Assembly: GCF_002979755.1 (NCBI RefSeq)
Contig: NZ_PCPP01000002.1
Span: 186,001-250,000, forward strand
Source of the DNA: Chryseobacterium culicis
GTDB taxonomy: Bacteria > Bacteroidota > Bacteroidia > Flavobacteriales > Weeksellaceae
Length of the DNA stretch: 64,000 nt
Reading direction: 5' to 3'
A program made the position numbers and the translations under genes. Positions within the stretch are counted from its first letter, which is position 1. Each line of letters starts with the position of its first letter. The notes beneath the pieces are model-generated. The model was not told the origin of the DNA. It saw nothing but the letters and a program-made list of their open reading frames with translations, and did not search any database. Positions 7,298-15,187 of this stretch are shown piece by piece.

Positions 7298-8701
7298 TTA
7301 AGCAAAGAATAGATAAGCTAATGCAATTGCTGTGATAACACCCACCAAATCGGCCAGAAGCATAGCAATTACTGTATATCTTGTGTTCTTAACGGCTACG
7401 GCACCAAAATATACTGCGATCACGTAAAATGTCGTATCTGAACTTCCCTGAAGTACAGCAGCTAATTTTCCCTGGAAACTATCCGCCCCAAATGTGGCCA
7501 TAGTATCCACCATCATTCCTCTGGCTCCGGAACCGGATAAAGGTTTGATTAAAGCGGTTGGAAGTCCATCCACGAATCTTGGATCCATATGGGCAACGTT
7601 GGCTACCCATTTCATTCCGTCAATAATGACATCGAAAACACCGGAAGTTCTTAATAAAGAAATCGCAATCAGCATTCCAACCAGATAAGGAATAATCTTA
7701 ACACAGGTGGTGAATCCTTCTTTTGCTCCTTCAATAAAGGCATCAAAAACGTTGATTTTCTTGTAAACGGCACCAAGGACTATCGCAAGGAAAATAAAAA
7801 GAATTAACCCATTGCTTAATACTTTACTGAAGTCATCCAGTTCATCTTTACTCAATTGTACAAGATATAATACCAATAGAGCAATCACTGCTGAAATTCC
7901 TCCTACATAAGCAATGACTACAGGACGGAGCAGATTAATTTTCTGATAAAGGGATACAATAATCATCGCTGCCAAAGTTGCCGCAAAAGTAGCAATCATG
8001 CATGGCAGGAAAATATCTGTAGGTGTTTTTGATCCCATAGATGCCCTGATAGCGATAATCGAGACGGGAATCAAAGTCATTCCACCCGCATGAAGACACA
8101 GAAACATAATTTGCGAATTACTTGCTGTTTCTTTATTAGGATTTAAAGTCTGGAGGCTTTCCATGGCTTTTAATCCAAACGGAGTCGCGGCATTATCCAA
8201 TCCCAAAAGATTGGCACTGAAGTTCATCAGCATATGGCCAAATGCGGGGTGGTTTTTCGGAATCTCCGGAAAAAGTTTTGAGAAAAATGGCTGAATCAGA
8301 CGGCTCAAAAGGTTAATTCCACCTGCCTTTTCAGCAATACTCATGAACCCCATAAATAAAGTCATGATCCCGATAAGACCCAGGCAGATCTTTACTGCAG
8401 TTTCTGATGTTCCAATCACTCCGTCAGCTTCCTGAACACGATAAACGTTTACATTTTGCTTTAAAGAATCTGTTTTATAATGAATTCTGCTGTCTGCAAA
8501 ATCATTTTTTTTCATCAGGCTATCTCTGACAATAGGAGAGAGGCTGTTCATGGGCTGAGATGCAATCTTCACCGTATCACCTCCTTTTCCTACCACCATA
8601 TCATTGAAAATGGTTTTGTAGTTTCCTGACGAGATATATTTTATACTGGCAATGGCAATGGCAATGATAATGAAAGCCGACCAAATTCTGCTGAGAACCA
8701 T
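7298..8701 (-). CDS. Nucleoside recognition domain membrane protein, SpmA-SpmB fusion
   Basis: The 467-residue multi-pass inner-membrane protein joins the two halves that are separate in Bacillus as spore maturation proteins SpmA and SpmB. The SpmA-like half includes NLLGLDNAATPFGLKAM and LHAGGMTLIPVS; the SpmB-like half includes FIEGAKEGFTTCVKIIPYL and KPLSGSGARGMMVD. Between the first helix and the next is a roughly 80-residue soluble loop. The organism does not sporulate, so transport of an unknown solute is the usual inference. Monocistronic. Confidence 0.88.
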   Translation of the reverse strand: MVLSRIWSAFIIIAIAIASIKYISSGNYKTIFNDMVVGKGGDTVKIASQPMNSLSPIVRDSLMKKNDFADSRIHYKTDSLKQNVNVYRVQEADGVIGTSETAVKICLGLIGIMTLFMGFMSIAEKAGGINLLSRLIQPFFSKLFPEIPKNHPAFGHMLMNFSANLLGLDNAATPFGLKAMESLQTLNPNKETASNSQIMFLCLHAGGMTLIPVSIIAIRASMGSKTPTDIFLPCMIATFAATLAAMIIVSLYQKINLLRPVVIAYVGGISAVIALLVLYLVQLSKDELDDFSKVLSNGLILFIFLAIVLGAVYKKINVFDAFIEGAKEGFTTCVKIIPYLVGMLIAISLLRTSGVFDVIIDGMKWVANVAHMDPRFVDGLPTALIKPLSGSGARGMMVDTMATFGADSFQGKLAAVLQGSSDTTFYVIAVYFGAVAVKNTRYTVIAMLLADLVGVITAIALAYLFFA

Positions 8702-8865
8702 CTGATTGATTTAATTGTTTAAACTTATCGAAAATACTTTAAACCACAAAAATAACTAAAGTCTTTTGTTATTCTGCTGTGAAATTGAGCTAATGATGGT
8801 TTCAGACCTTAAACCTATTTTAACGCAGGGTACGCTAAGGTTTCTAATAATGAAGTTTGATTTTT

Positions 8866-8937
8866 TTCGTTCGCAAAGGCGTTAGCACTAAGCAGAGAAA
8901 CAGAGACATTGCTGAATGAAATGCCCTTGCGACCGAA
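8866..8937. repeat. Dispersed intergenic inverted repeat, family A copy 2
   Basis: TTCGTTCGCAAAGGC (8866-8880) and GCCCTTGCGACCGAA (8923-8937) are inverted arms with 13 of 15 pairs. The element shares its right half with 1116-1184. The flanks (ACGCAGGGT and ACGCTAAGG near 8823-8840, CCTTGCGATCCCTAGCG near 8962-8978) hold further related words, so the element may extend over most of the 8702-8997 gap. Confidence 0.6.
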
Positions 8938-8997
8938 ATATACATTAAAATTATATATTTCCTTGCGATCCCTAGCGTTTAAAATGAAATGAATTAT

Positions 8998-9507
8998 TTA
9001 CTCTTCCAAATAGACAAGATGTCCTTCAAAATGATCGTCCAGTTTCTTTAGTACTTTGGCATCATTCATTTTTTTGACCAATGCGTCTACAAAAAAGCTC
9101 TTTTCAAAAAACTGGCGGTGAATACCCGGAAGAATTTCCATGAAATAATCCATTCCGATTTTGTTGTTATGAAGATCCATTTTGGTTTCCAAAGGCTCAT
9201 TCGGGAATAATTCTTCATGCATATCTGTTATTCTTTTGCAAAAATCAAGCGCCTTTTTAGGAGAAGAAATTTTGCAGCAGTACATCATAATGAAGCAGCA
9301 CCACAGTGCGTGTCTGAAAGCATTTCCAATTCCGTTATTGGAGGCTGTTTCAGGGAACTTTTTCTGTGCGATGGTAAAAGCCTTCACAGTAGCATGGAAA
9401 CTTAGCAAGGCAAAAAGAGGATGGGGAAGGATCAGTGATAAAAGACGCATAATCTTTTTAAAACTCATACTTCTGATGGTATTGAAAAATATCTTAAAAG
9501 TCCTCAT
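8998..9507 (-). CDS. DUF6973 domain protein
   Basis: The 169-residue protein carries the signature NGIGNAFRHALW (about residues 58-69), a later HEELFP and MDLHNNKIGMDY (about residues 109-120), which I recognise as DUF6973. Conserved His, Glu and Asp suggest a metal- or phosphate-dependent enzyme, but no activity is established. There is a weakly hydrophobic stretch near residues 18-40 but no clear signal peptide. It lies downstream of accD, beyond that gene's terminator. Confidence 0.75.
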   Translation of the reverse strand: MRTFKIFFNTIRSMSFKKIMRLLSLILPHPLFALLSFHATVKAFTIAQKKFPETASNNGIGNAFRHALWCCFIMMYCCKISSPKKALDFCKRITDMHEELFPNEPLETKMDLHNNKIGMDYFMEILPGIHRQFFEKSFFVDALVKKMNDAKVLKKLDDHFEGHLVYLEE

Positions 9508-9508
9508 A

Positions 9509-9540
9509 AATAAAAATCTCTCCCTAATTAGAGAGAGATT
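9509..9540 (-). terminator. Terminator of accD
   Basis: AATCTCTC (9515-9522) pairs with GAGAGATT (9533-9540); on the minus strand it is followed by TTTTTATTTATG. Confidence 0.8.
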
Positions 9541-9561
9541 GTATTGTTTTTGTTACAGATA

Positions 9562-10416
9562 CTATGCTTTTACAGCTAATAAATTCACTGTTTTTGCAAC
9601 AGTATCCTGAATTTCAGTTCTTTTTACGATGAAATCCACAAATCCTTTTTCCTGTAGGAATTCTGATGTCTGGAATCCTTCCGGTAAGTCTCTACCGATT
9701 GTTTCACGGATCACTCTTGGTCCGGCGAAACCGATTAATGCTCCCGGTTCTGCCATAATGATATCAGCAGTCATTGCGAAAGAAGCGGTAATTCCTCCGA
9801 ATGTAGGGTCACAAAGGTAGGCGATGTATAAAAGTCCAGCTTCAGAAAGCTGAGCCAATTTAGCCTGAACTTTTGCCAGCTGCATCAAAGAGTAAGTGGC
9901 TTCCTGCATTCTTGCTCCTCCGGACTGACAGATAATCATATACGGAAGTTTATGCTTGATACAGTAATCTACTGCTCTTCTGATCTTTTCTCCCATTACA
10001 GAACCCAAAGATCCACCGATGAAAGCAAAATCCATACAAGAAACTACCATTTCAGTTCCTTTTACAGTTCCTACCGCATTTCTGATGGAATCTGTAAGCT
10101 TGGTTTTAGCTTTTACTTCTTTCAAACGGTCTTTGTAAGGCTTTGTATCTTTGAAGTTTAAGATATCAATACTTTCAACATTGGCATCCAGTTCGGTAAA
10201 TTTACCACCGTCAAAAAGGATGTCAAAAAATTCTGCACTTCCTATTCTTACATGAAATCCGTCTTCAGGAGAAACATAGTTATTTCTCTTTAGTTCATCA
10301 TGTTCCACTACTTTTCCGGATGGAGTCTGATGCCAAAGGCCTTTGGGAACGTCCTTTTTCTCATCAGTAGAAGTGGTAATGTTTTTTGCTTTTCTTTTAA
10401 ACCAGTCGAATGCCAT
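9562..10416 (-). CDS. accD: Acetyl-CoA carboxylase carboxyltransferase subunit beta, zinc ribbon without cysteines
   Basis: Transfers the carboxyl group from biotin-carboxyl carrier protein to acetyl-CoA, the first step of fatty acid synthesis. The 284-residue protein aligns along its length with AccD, including [18 protein letters not shown] and [15 protein letters not shown]. The N-terminal zinc ribbon keeps its outline but its four cysteine positions are T31, G34, S49 and D52, so it should not bind zinc. The reading frame is intact. A perfect palindrome precedes the gene. Confidence 0.95.
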   Translation of the reverse strand: MAFDWFKRKAKNITTSTDEKKDVPKGLWHQTPSGKVVEHDELKRNNYVSPEDGFHVRIGSAEFFDILFDGGKFTELDANVESIDILNFKDTKPYKDRLKEVKAKTKLTDSIRNAVGTVKGTEMVVSCMDFAFIGGSLGSVMGEKIRRAVDYCIKHKLPYMIICQSGGARMQEATYSLMQLAKVQAKLAQLSEAGLLYIAYLCDPTFGGITASFAMTADIIMAEPGALIGFAGPRVIRETIGRDLPEGFQTSEFLQEKGFVDFIVKRTEIQDTVAKTVNLLAVKA

Positions 10417-10446
10417 TTTTGTTTGTATTAAGGTATAAATGTAAAA

Positions 10447-10494
10447 TGTACCAATGTAAATGCATTTCTTATGAATACTTTTTACATTGGTACA
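10447..10494. repeat. Perfect 14-bp inverted repeat between fbaA and accD (family F)
   Basis: TGTACCAATGTAAA (10447-10460) and TTTACATTGGTACA (10481-10494) are perfectly complementary with a 20-nt loop. It could act as the fbaA terminator (minus strand continues TTTTACATTT), but the arm words also recur as ATGTAAA variants nearby, like the other dispersed repeats here. A minus-strand TAAATTTG lies immediately outside it at 10493-10500. Confidence 0.65.
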
Positions 10495-10506
10495 AATTTA
10501 CAGTTC

Positions 10507-11577
10507 TTATTTTAAAGTATCTACGTTATTTAAATCTTCAAATGCTTTCACCAATCTTGTAGAGAATGTTTCCTCACCTTTTCTTACCCAAACTCTTGGG
10601 TCATAGAATTTCTTGTTAGGCTTTTCTTCTCCTTCAGGGTTTCCGATTTGAGCTCTTAAATAGTCAATATTGTTCACCATATAATCTCTCACTCCTTCTG
10701 TGTATGCAAACTGAAGGTCAGTGTCGATATTCATTTTAATTACTCCGTAGTCGATAGCTTCTCTGATCTCTTCTAAAGTAGATCCTGAACCTCCGTGGAA
10801 TACAAAGTTGATAGGTTTAGCCGCTGTTCCGAATTTCTCCTGAACATATTTCTGAGAATTGTCAAGGATTTTTGGAGTAAGAACTACGTTTCCTGGCTTG
10901 TAAACTCCGTGTACGTTACCAAATGCAGCAGCGATTGTGAAGTTATCAGAAATAGCTTTTAATTTTTCATAAGTATACGCTATATCTTCAGGCTGAGTAT
11001 ATAATTTAGAGTTATCAACGTCTGAGTTGTCAACACCATCTTCTTCACCACCAGTTACTCCGATTTCTACTTCAAGCGTCATCTGAAGTTTAGCCATTCT
11101 TTCGAAATATTGAGCTGAAATCTCAAGGTTTTCTTCTAAAGATTCTTCAGAAAGATCCAGCATGTGAGAAGAGTAAAGAGATTTTCCTGTCTGCTTGAAG
11201 AAATCTTCGTTAGCATCCATTAATCCGTCGATCCAAGGAAGTAATTTCTTTGCACAGTGGTCTGTGTGTAGAATTACCGTTGCTCCATAAGCTTCAGCAA
11301 GAGTGTGGATATGTTTTGCTCCAGCGATAGATCCTAAGATAGCAGCTTTTTGTCCGTCGTTGTTTAATCCTTTCCCTGCGTTGAATGCAGCTCCACCATT
11401 TGAAAACTGAATAATTACAGGAGAGTTCAATTTCGCTGCAGTTTCCATCACAGCATTAACGTTGCTTGATCCAATTACGTTTACTGCAGGCAATGCAAAT
11501 TTGTTTTCTTTAGCATACTGAAAGATATCAGTAACTAACTGACCTGTGGCAACTCCTGCCGGAAAAATTCTGCTCAT
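10507..11577 (-). CDS. fbaA: Class II fructose-bisphosphate aldolase
   Basis: Zinc enzyme that splits fructose 1,6-bisphosphate in glycolysis and runs in reverse in gluconeogenesis. The 356 residues match the E. coli FbaA-like subclass: catalytic D106 and zinc ligand H107 in VILHTDHCAKK, and the glycine-rich VFHGGSGSTLEEIREAI substrate loop. Length is standard. It lies 70 nt downstream of nadK in the same direction, with its own weak -7-like box TACCTTTA upstream. Confidence 0.96.
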   Translation of the reverse strand: MSRIFPAGVATGQLVTDIFQYAKENKFALPAVNVIGSSNVNAVMETAAKLNSPVIIQFSNGGAAFNAGKGLNNDGQKAAILGSIAGAKHIHTLAEAYGATVILHTDHCAKKLLPWIDGLMDANEDFFKQTGKSLYSSHMLDLSEESLEENLEISAQYFERMAKLQMTLEVEIGVTGGEEDGVDNSDVDNSKLYTQPEDIAYTYEKLKAISDNFTIAAAFGNVHGVYKPGNVVLTPKILDNSQKYVQEKFGTAAKPINFVFHGGSGSTLEEIREAIDYGVIKMNIDTDLQFAYTEGVRDYMVNNIDYLRAQIGNPEGEEKPNKKFYDPRVWVRKGEETFSTRLVKAFEDLNNVDTLK

Positions 11578-11647
11578 GTTTTACTTTTTATTATAAATTT
11601 ATTAGGTGTTTTAATTTCGTGTAAAGGTAATCATTTTTAAGAAATTA

Positions 11648-12514
11648 CTAGTTTCTTTTATCTCTGCCCCAAAGGAGCTTCTGACGGATGGTTTCGTAGA
11701 AACTTAAACTGTTGGGCTGTACCAGAAGAAGCTGGAATTTTGCCTTTTTGATGATGATTTCCTTGTCGGTTTCTATGTGTATCAGTCGGGAATCTAAGGA
11801 AAGTGAGTATTGAGGTACACGGCTTTCCACCCTGAATTTTATTTCCACTTTATCATTCACCACTAAAGGTCTCACATTCAGATTGTGAGGAGCGATGGGT
11901 GTAATGACAAAATTTTCGTTATTAGGAGAAATGATCGGTCCACCACAGCTCAAAGAATAGGCGGTAGAACCTGTAGGCGTTGAAATGATCACCCCATCAC
12001 CCCAGAAGACATTCAGAAATTCATCGTTGATATAAGAATCTACGGTAATCATGGATGTCGTTTCTTTTCGGGAAACGGTAACGTCGTTCAGGGCATAAGG
12101 AAAAGCTCCCTCAAGTTTTGGAGAAACTACCTCAATTACTGAGCGGCGGCTTGTTTTTACATTTCCTTTTAAGATGGAATCCAATTCTTTAAAGGCTTCT
12201 TCTTTAGTGAAGAAAGCTAAGAATCCAAGTCTTCCTGTATTGACTCCTACAACGGGAATTTCAAGATCCTCAATGAAGGTTAAAGAGTTTACGATGGTTC
12301 CGTCTCCTCCAAAAGTGAAGAAGAGATCCACCTCTTTATCCAAAAGATCCTGCTTACAGTTGAATGTTTCGAATATTTTTGAAAACTGGAGTGCTTCCGC
12401 CATTTCATCATACAGAACAGATTTTACACCTCTGGCTTCAAGTTCAGAGATAAACTTGCTTAAATATAAAAAAGTATCAAGATCTTTTTTCTGAGAATAT
12501 ATGGCTGCCTTCAT
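11648..12514 (-). CDS. nadK: NAD kinase
   Basis: Phosphorylates NAD to NADP. The 288-residue protein has the ATP-binding GGDGT motif at residues 69-73, VVGVNTGRLGFLAF, and STPTGSTAYSLSCGGPI in the active site. It starts 1 nt after the stop of the CBS-domain gene, so the two are probably co-transcribed and translationally coupled. Confidence 0.96.
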   Translation of the reverse strand: MKAAIYSQKKDLDTFLYLSKFISELEARGVKSVLYDEMAEALQFSKIFETFNCKQDLLDKEVDLFFTFGGDGTIVNSLTFIEDLEIPVVGVNTGRLGFLAFFTKEEAFKELDSILKGNVKTSRRSVIEVVSPKLEGAFPYALNDVTVSRKETTSMITVDSYINDEFLNVFWGDGVIISTPTGSTAYSLSCGGPIISPNNENFVITPIAPHNLNVRPLVVNDKVEIKFRVESRVPQYSLSLDSRLIHIETDKEIIIKKAKFQLLLVQPNSLSFYETIRQKLLWGRDKRN

Positions 12515-12515
12515 G

Positions 12516-13169
12516 TTATATTTCTATGAATTTTTGTAAAAAACCAAATCGGTCTTTAAACAGATCGGATTTCTCATCAGAATAATATTTTTCAACAATT
12601 CTGTAGTCGTACCGATCAAAAGTAGAGTCTATCGAGGCCAGATTTTCATTGCTTATCTTTATGGTTATTTGGATCACTTCATCAGAAGTAAAGCTTATAA
12701 ATCCTCCATAAAATTTTGCATTGTTACTTTCTATGATATTGGCAATTTCCGTCATTGAATATTTTCTGGCAGAAGTTTCTACGGTGAGAATGGCTCCTGT
12801 TTCTGAAAACAGCGGATAACGGGAAAAGTCCTGAAAGACATCTTCAGAAGTGATATATCCCAGATATTTTTCATTTTTATTGATCACCGGAATCACATTG
12901 CAGCTGAAAGTGTAAAACAGACGGATACTATCCATCACATTACTGTCTTCCAGAATTGCAAACCGCTCAATCTGATGTTCCAGGTCCTTCAATGTTCCAC
13001 CATCTTCCTCATATAGAAAATCCATAGCAATAGCTCCGTAGAAGTGATGGGATTTTTTGATGAAAATATGGGAATATCCAAAATCTTCTAGCGTATTTCT
13101 GGCCGACTCTATGGAGTCAGACAGGCTAAAACACGGAAAGTCTTTTGAGATATAGTCCTTGATAAACAT
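12516..13169 (-). CDS. CBS domain-containing protein
   Basis: The 217-residue cytoplasmic protein has tandem CBS-type repeats in its N-terminal 125 residues (FPCFSLSDSIESARNTL and ERFAILEDSNVMDSIRLF). CBS pairs usually bind adenine nucleotides and act as energy sensors. The remaining C-terminal part, about residues 130-205, has an ACT-like alternating pattern. Its coupling to nadK suggests nucleotide-dependent control of NAD kinase, which is inference only. Confidence 0.85.
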   Translation of the reverse strand: MFIKDYISKDFPCFSLSDSIESARNTLEDFGYSHIFIKKSHHFYGAIAMDFLYEEDGGTLKDLEHQIERFAILEDSNVMDSIRLFYTFSCNVIPVINKNEKYLGYITSEDVFQDFSRYPLFSETGAILTVETSARKYSMTEIANIIESNNAKFYGGFISFTSDEVIQITIKISNENLASIDSTFDRYDYRIVEKYYSDEKSDLFKDRFGFLQKFIEI

Positions 13170-13253
13170 TGTGCTAATTTATAAAAAATTAAATGAAACT
13201 TTTTCTGAAACCCCGACTTTTTTTAAGGTGAAACAAAAAAAATGCCGTCAAAA

Positions 13254-13284
13254 TTTGTTTGTAAAAAAAAATAAAGTACCTTTG
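13254..13284 (+). promoter_or_regulatory. Plus-strand Bacteroidota promoter facing a short terminated transcript
   Basis: TTTG (13254-13257), 19 nt, then TACCTTTG (13277-13284) is a full match to the consensus. The next plus-strand CDS starts more than 1.2 kb away, so this promoter should serve a short non-coding RNA. Confidence 0.65.
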
Positions 13285-13289
13285 TCGCC

Positions 13290-13358
13290 TTTCATTTTTA
13301 CTTTTTATTAGATTTATTTCAAACTGCACTGTCTACTAAGGACATATGCAGTTTTTTT
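13290..13358 (+). ncRNA. Candidate small RNA of about 65-70 nt
   Basis: The transcript would start a few nucleotides after the consensus promoter at 13254-13284 and end at a hairpin with a T run. It has no ATG-led reading frame of useful length. The 5' half is U-rich and unstructured, the 3' half is the terminator stem-loop. It sits between two minus-strand genes and its last bases overlap the stop codon of the methyltransferase gene in antisense. Confidence 0.45.
13321..13358 (+). terminator. Plus-strand terminator of the candidate small RNA
   Basis: AAACTGCA (13321-13328) pairs with TGCAGTTT (13347-13354) and TGTC (13330-13333) with GACA (13341-13344), loop TACTAAG, followed by seven T. 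On the minus strand no T run follows, so it is oriented plus. Confidence 0.75.
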
Positions 13359-13887
13359 ATTTTAATGCTTTTGCAAATTCCCACATCACAATTCCGGCGC
13401 ATACACTTACATTAAGAGAATGCTTGGTTCCGAGCTGTGGAATTTCTAAAAATACATCAATATTAGGAAGAACTTCATCACTGATGCCTTCCACTTCATT
13501 TCCTAAAATCAATGCATATTTTTTCGATCTGTCAATGGTGAAATCAGTAATAAGCTGGCTGTCGGTTGTTTGCTCAATTCCGATGATTTCGTAACCCTTA
13601 CTTTTCAAATCAGCAATGGCTGTATTGGTTTCTGCTTCATGAGACCAGTCCACACTCTCCGTTGCTCCCAATGCCGCTTTATGAATCTCACGGTGGGGTG
13701 GCTGTGGAGTAATTCCGCAAAGAATGATTTTTTCAATTAAAAAGGCATCTGCGGTTCTGAAGGCTGCACCTACATTGTGCATGCTTCTGATATTATCTAA
13801 AATGATGACCAACGGAATTTTTTCAACCTTCTTAAATGTTTCTACATCTATTCTGTTAAGTTCTTCCAGTTTTAGTTTCTGTACCAA
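13357..13887 (-). CDS. SpoU/TrmH family RNA 2'-O-methyltransferase
   Basis: SPOUT-fold methyltransferase that methylates a ribose 2'-OH in tRNA or rRNA. The 176 residues contain the three family motifs: NVGAAFRTADAF (motif 1), LILGNEVEGIS (motif 2) and LNVSVCAGIVMWEF (motif 3). It lacks the long N-terminal RNA-binding extension of RlmB. It lies 5 nt downstream of the YwqK-like gene. The exact RNA target is not evident. Confidence 0.9.
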   Translation of the reverse strand: MVQKLKLEELNRIDVETFKKVEKIPLVIILDNIRSMHNVGAAFRTADAFLIEKIILCGITPQPPHREIHKAALGATESVDWSHEAETNTAIADLKSKGYEIIGIEQTTDSQLITDFTIDRSKKYALILGNEVEGISDEVLPNIDVFLEIPQLGTKHSLNVSVCAGIVMWEFAKALK

Positions 13888-13892
13888 TTGTA

Positions 13893-14513
13893 TTATTTTG
13901 TTGAGATTAATTTTCCGTCTTGATAGACCTCTGTTTTTTCTATGCTTCCGTCTTCACGGTAATGAACTCTGTTGCCGTTTCTTTTATCATTGGCAAGCTC
14001 TGTTTCACGCTGTAATTTTCCTGAGGGATAAAATACTTTCCATTTTCCGGTAGCAAGTCCGTTATCGTACTGGCCAATATCTTTTATCGATTTTCCGTCT
14101 TCATGGAAGGTCTTGCTTTCCCCCTGTAATTTATTAAATTTATAATTGGAGATTTCAATGATTTTACCGGCAGGAGAATAAAAAGTAGCCGTAAGACTGT
14201 TATCATAAATATTCTTATCTCCATTTCTGAATGCCTCTTTGGAGGTAAGAACTCCGCTCTTGTCAAAATATGACCATTCTTTTACTTTGAATCCTTTTTT
14301 ATATTCTCCCTGTGATTGTACTTTTCCATTATCATAATAAAAAATGGCATCGCCGTCCAGTTTCCCTTTTTTCCATTCCACTACATTTTTTACCTGTCCG
14401 TTCTCATAGAATTCTTTACAGGATCCTTCCTGCAATCCGTCTTTATATCCACAAGGTTTCTGAGCCATGATCATGACAGAAGTGGAAAAAAACAATAGAA
14501 ACATGTACTTCAT
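13893..14513 (-). CDS. YwqK-like MORN-repeat protein
   Basis: The 206-residue protein starts with a signal-like MKYMFLLFFSTSVMIMAQ and then has about six MORN-type repeats (for example YENGQVKNVVEWKKGKLDG and YDNGKVQSQGEYKKGF), the pattern annotated as toxin-antitoxin system YwqK family antitoxin in many Bacteroidota. The signal peptide makes an envelope role more likely than a classical antitoxin. No toxin gene is adjacent. It is first in a pair with the SpoU methyltransferase. Confidence 0.85.
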   Translation of the reverse strand: MKYMFLLFFSTSVMIMAQKPCGYKDGLQEGSCKEFYENGQVKNVVEWKKGKLDGDAIFYYDNGKVQSQGEYKKGFKVKEWSYFDKSGVLTSKEAFRNGDKNIYDNSLTATFYSPAGKIIEISNYKFNKLQGESKTFHEDGKSIKDIGQYDNGLATGKWKVFYPSGKLQRETELANDKRNGNRVHYREDGSIEKTEVYQDGKLISTK

Positions 14514-14545
14514 AGCTATTTTTATTTCAAAAATAGTAAAATACT

Positions 14546-14553
14546 TATATTTG
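14546..14553 (+). promoter_or_regulatory. -7 element for the secreted protein gene
   Basis: TATATTTG, 15 nt upstream of the ATG at 14569, fits TAnnTTTG and decides the start, since an upstream in-frame ATG at 14467 lies before the promoter. Confidence 0.6.
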
Positions 14554-14568
14554 ACTCAAAAATATACT

Positions 14569-15168
14569 ATGAAAAAATTATTCACCTTATTCATATTATT
14601 ATGGGGATTTATGTACTTCGAAGCACAGAATACCTATTATCCTCAAGCTTTTTTTGATAAAAAACTGGCCAGAGAAATGCTTGGATTCGGAAATTCTACC
14701 ATTGAAGGAGTAGCTTCCACAAAACAAAAAAACAATTGGGGGATCAAACCATTGCTTGGAGAAAAACATTATGCACCCAAAGGAACTGTTGTCATGCTTT
14801 TTCCTGTAACTCCTTATTTCGAGGAATTTTATGATATGAGAAAGAAATATGAAAATAAAAAAACAACAGTATATATGTCTGAAGAGGCTTTTAAATACAG
14901 AGTAGAAGCTTTAACAGATGATCACGGCAGGTTTAAATTTGAAAAGCTGAAACCCGGTAAATATTATCTTGAAACCATTGTCAATTTTACTGCATCGGCA
15001 AGTTATCAGCAACAGACCGGAACTTCAGATGCTTATAACGGATATGGAGCTTATCTGTATTCTACTCCCATATACAGTACCTTTTTTTACGGATATTCTG
15101 CTGCCAACAGGGAAAGCAAATTTGTAGAAATAAAACAGGACGGCGAACTGAAAGAAATCAAGCTTTAA
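14569..15168 (+). CDS. Secreted hypothetical protein with a carboxypeptidase-regulatory-like fold
   Basis: The start at 14569 gives 199 residues with a signal peptide (MKKLFTLFILLWGFMYFEAQ). The middle has a pattern DDHGRFKFEKLKPGKYYLET, typical of Ig-like carboxypeptidase regulatory domains (DxxGxFxFxxLxPGxYxL), about residues 120-140. Tyr-rich C-terminal region. Likely periplasmic or surface exposed. Divergent from the YwqK-like gene; role unknown. Confidence 0.8.
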   Translation: MKKLFTLFILLWGFMYFEAQNTYYPQAFFDKKLAREMLGFGNSTIEGVASTKQKNNWGIKPLLGEKHYAPKGTVVMLFPVTPYFEEFYDMRKKYENKKTTVYMSEEAFKYRVEALTDDHGRFKFEKLKPGKYYLETIVNFTASASYQQQTGTSDAYNGYGAYLYSTPIYSTFFYGYSAANRESKFVEIKQDGELKEIKL

Positions 15169-15187
15169 AAGCTTGATTTTTTATTTT
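15155..15187. terminator. Bidirectional terminator
   Basis: A 12-bp perfect palindromic stem, AAATCAAGCTTT (15155-15166) with AAAGCTTGATTT (15168-15179), followed by more T. It overlaps the stop codon of the plus gene and abuts the stop of the bestrophin gene. Confidence 0.8.

Noticed and set aside
9562..10416. AccD as a pseudogene because its zinc cysteines are missing
   Set aside because: The frame is full length and the catalytic core is intact; only the ribbon ligands changed.
13893..14513. YwqK-like gene as the antitoxin of a toxin-antitoxin pair
   Set aside because: It has a signal peptide and no toxin-like neighbour; the adjacent gene is an RNA methyltransferase.
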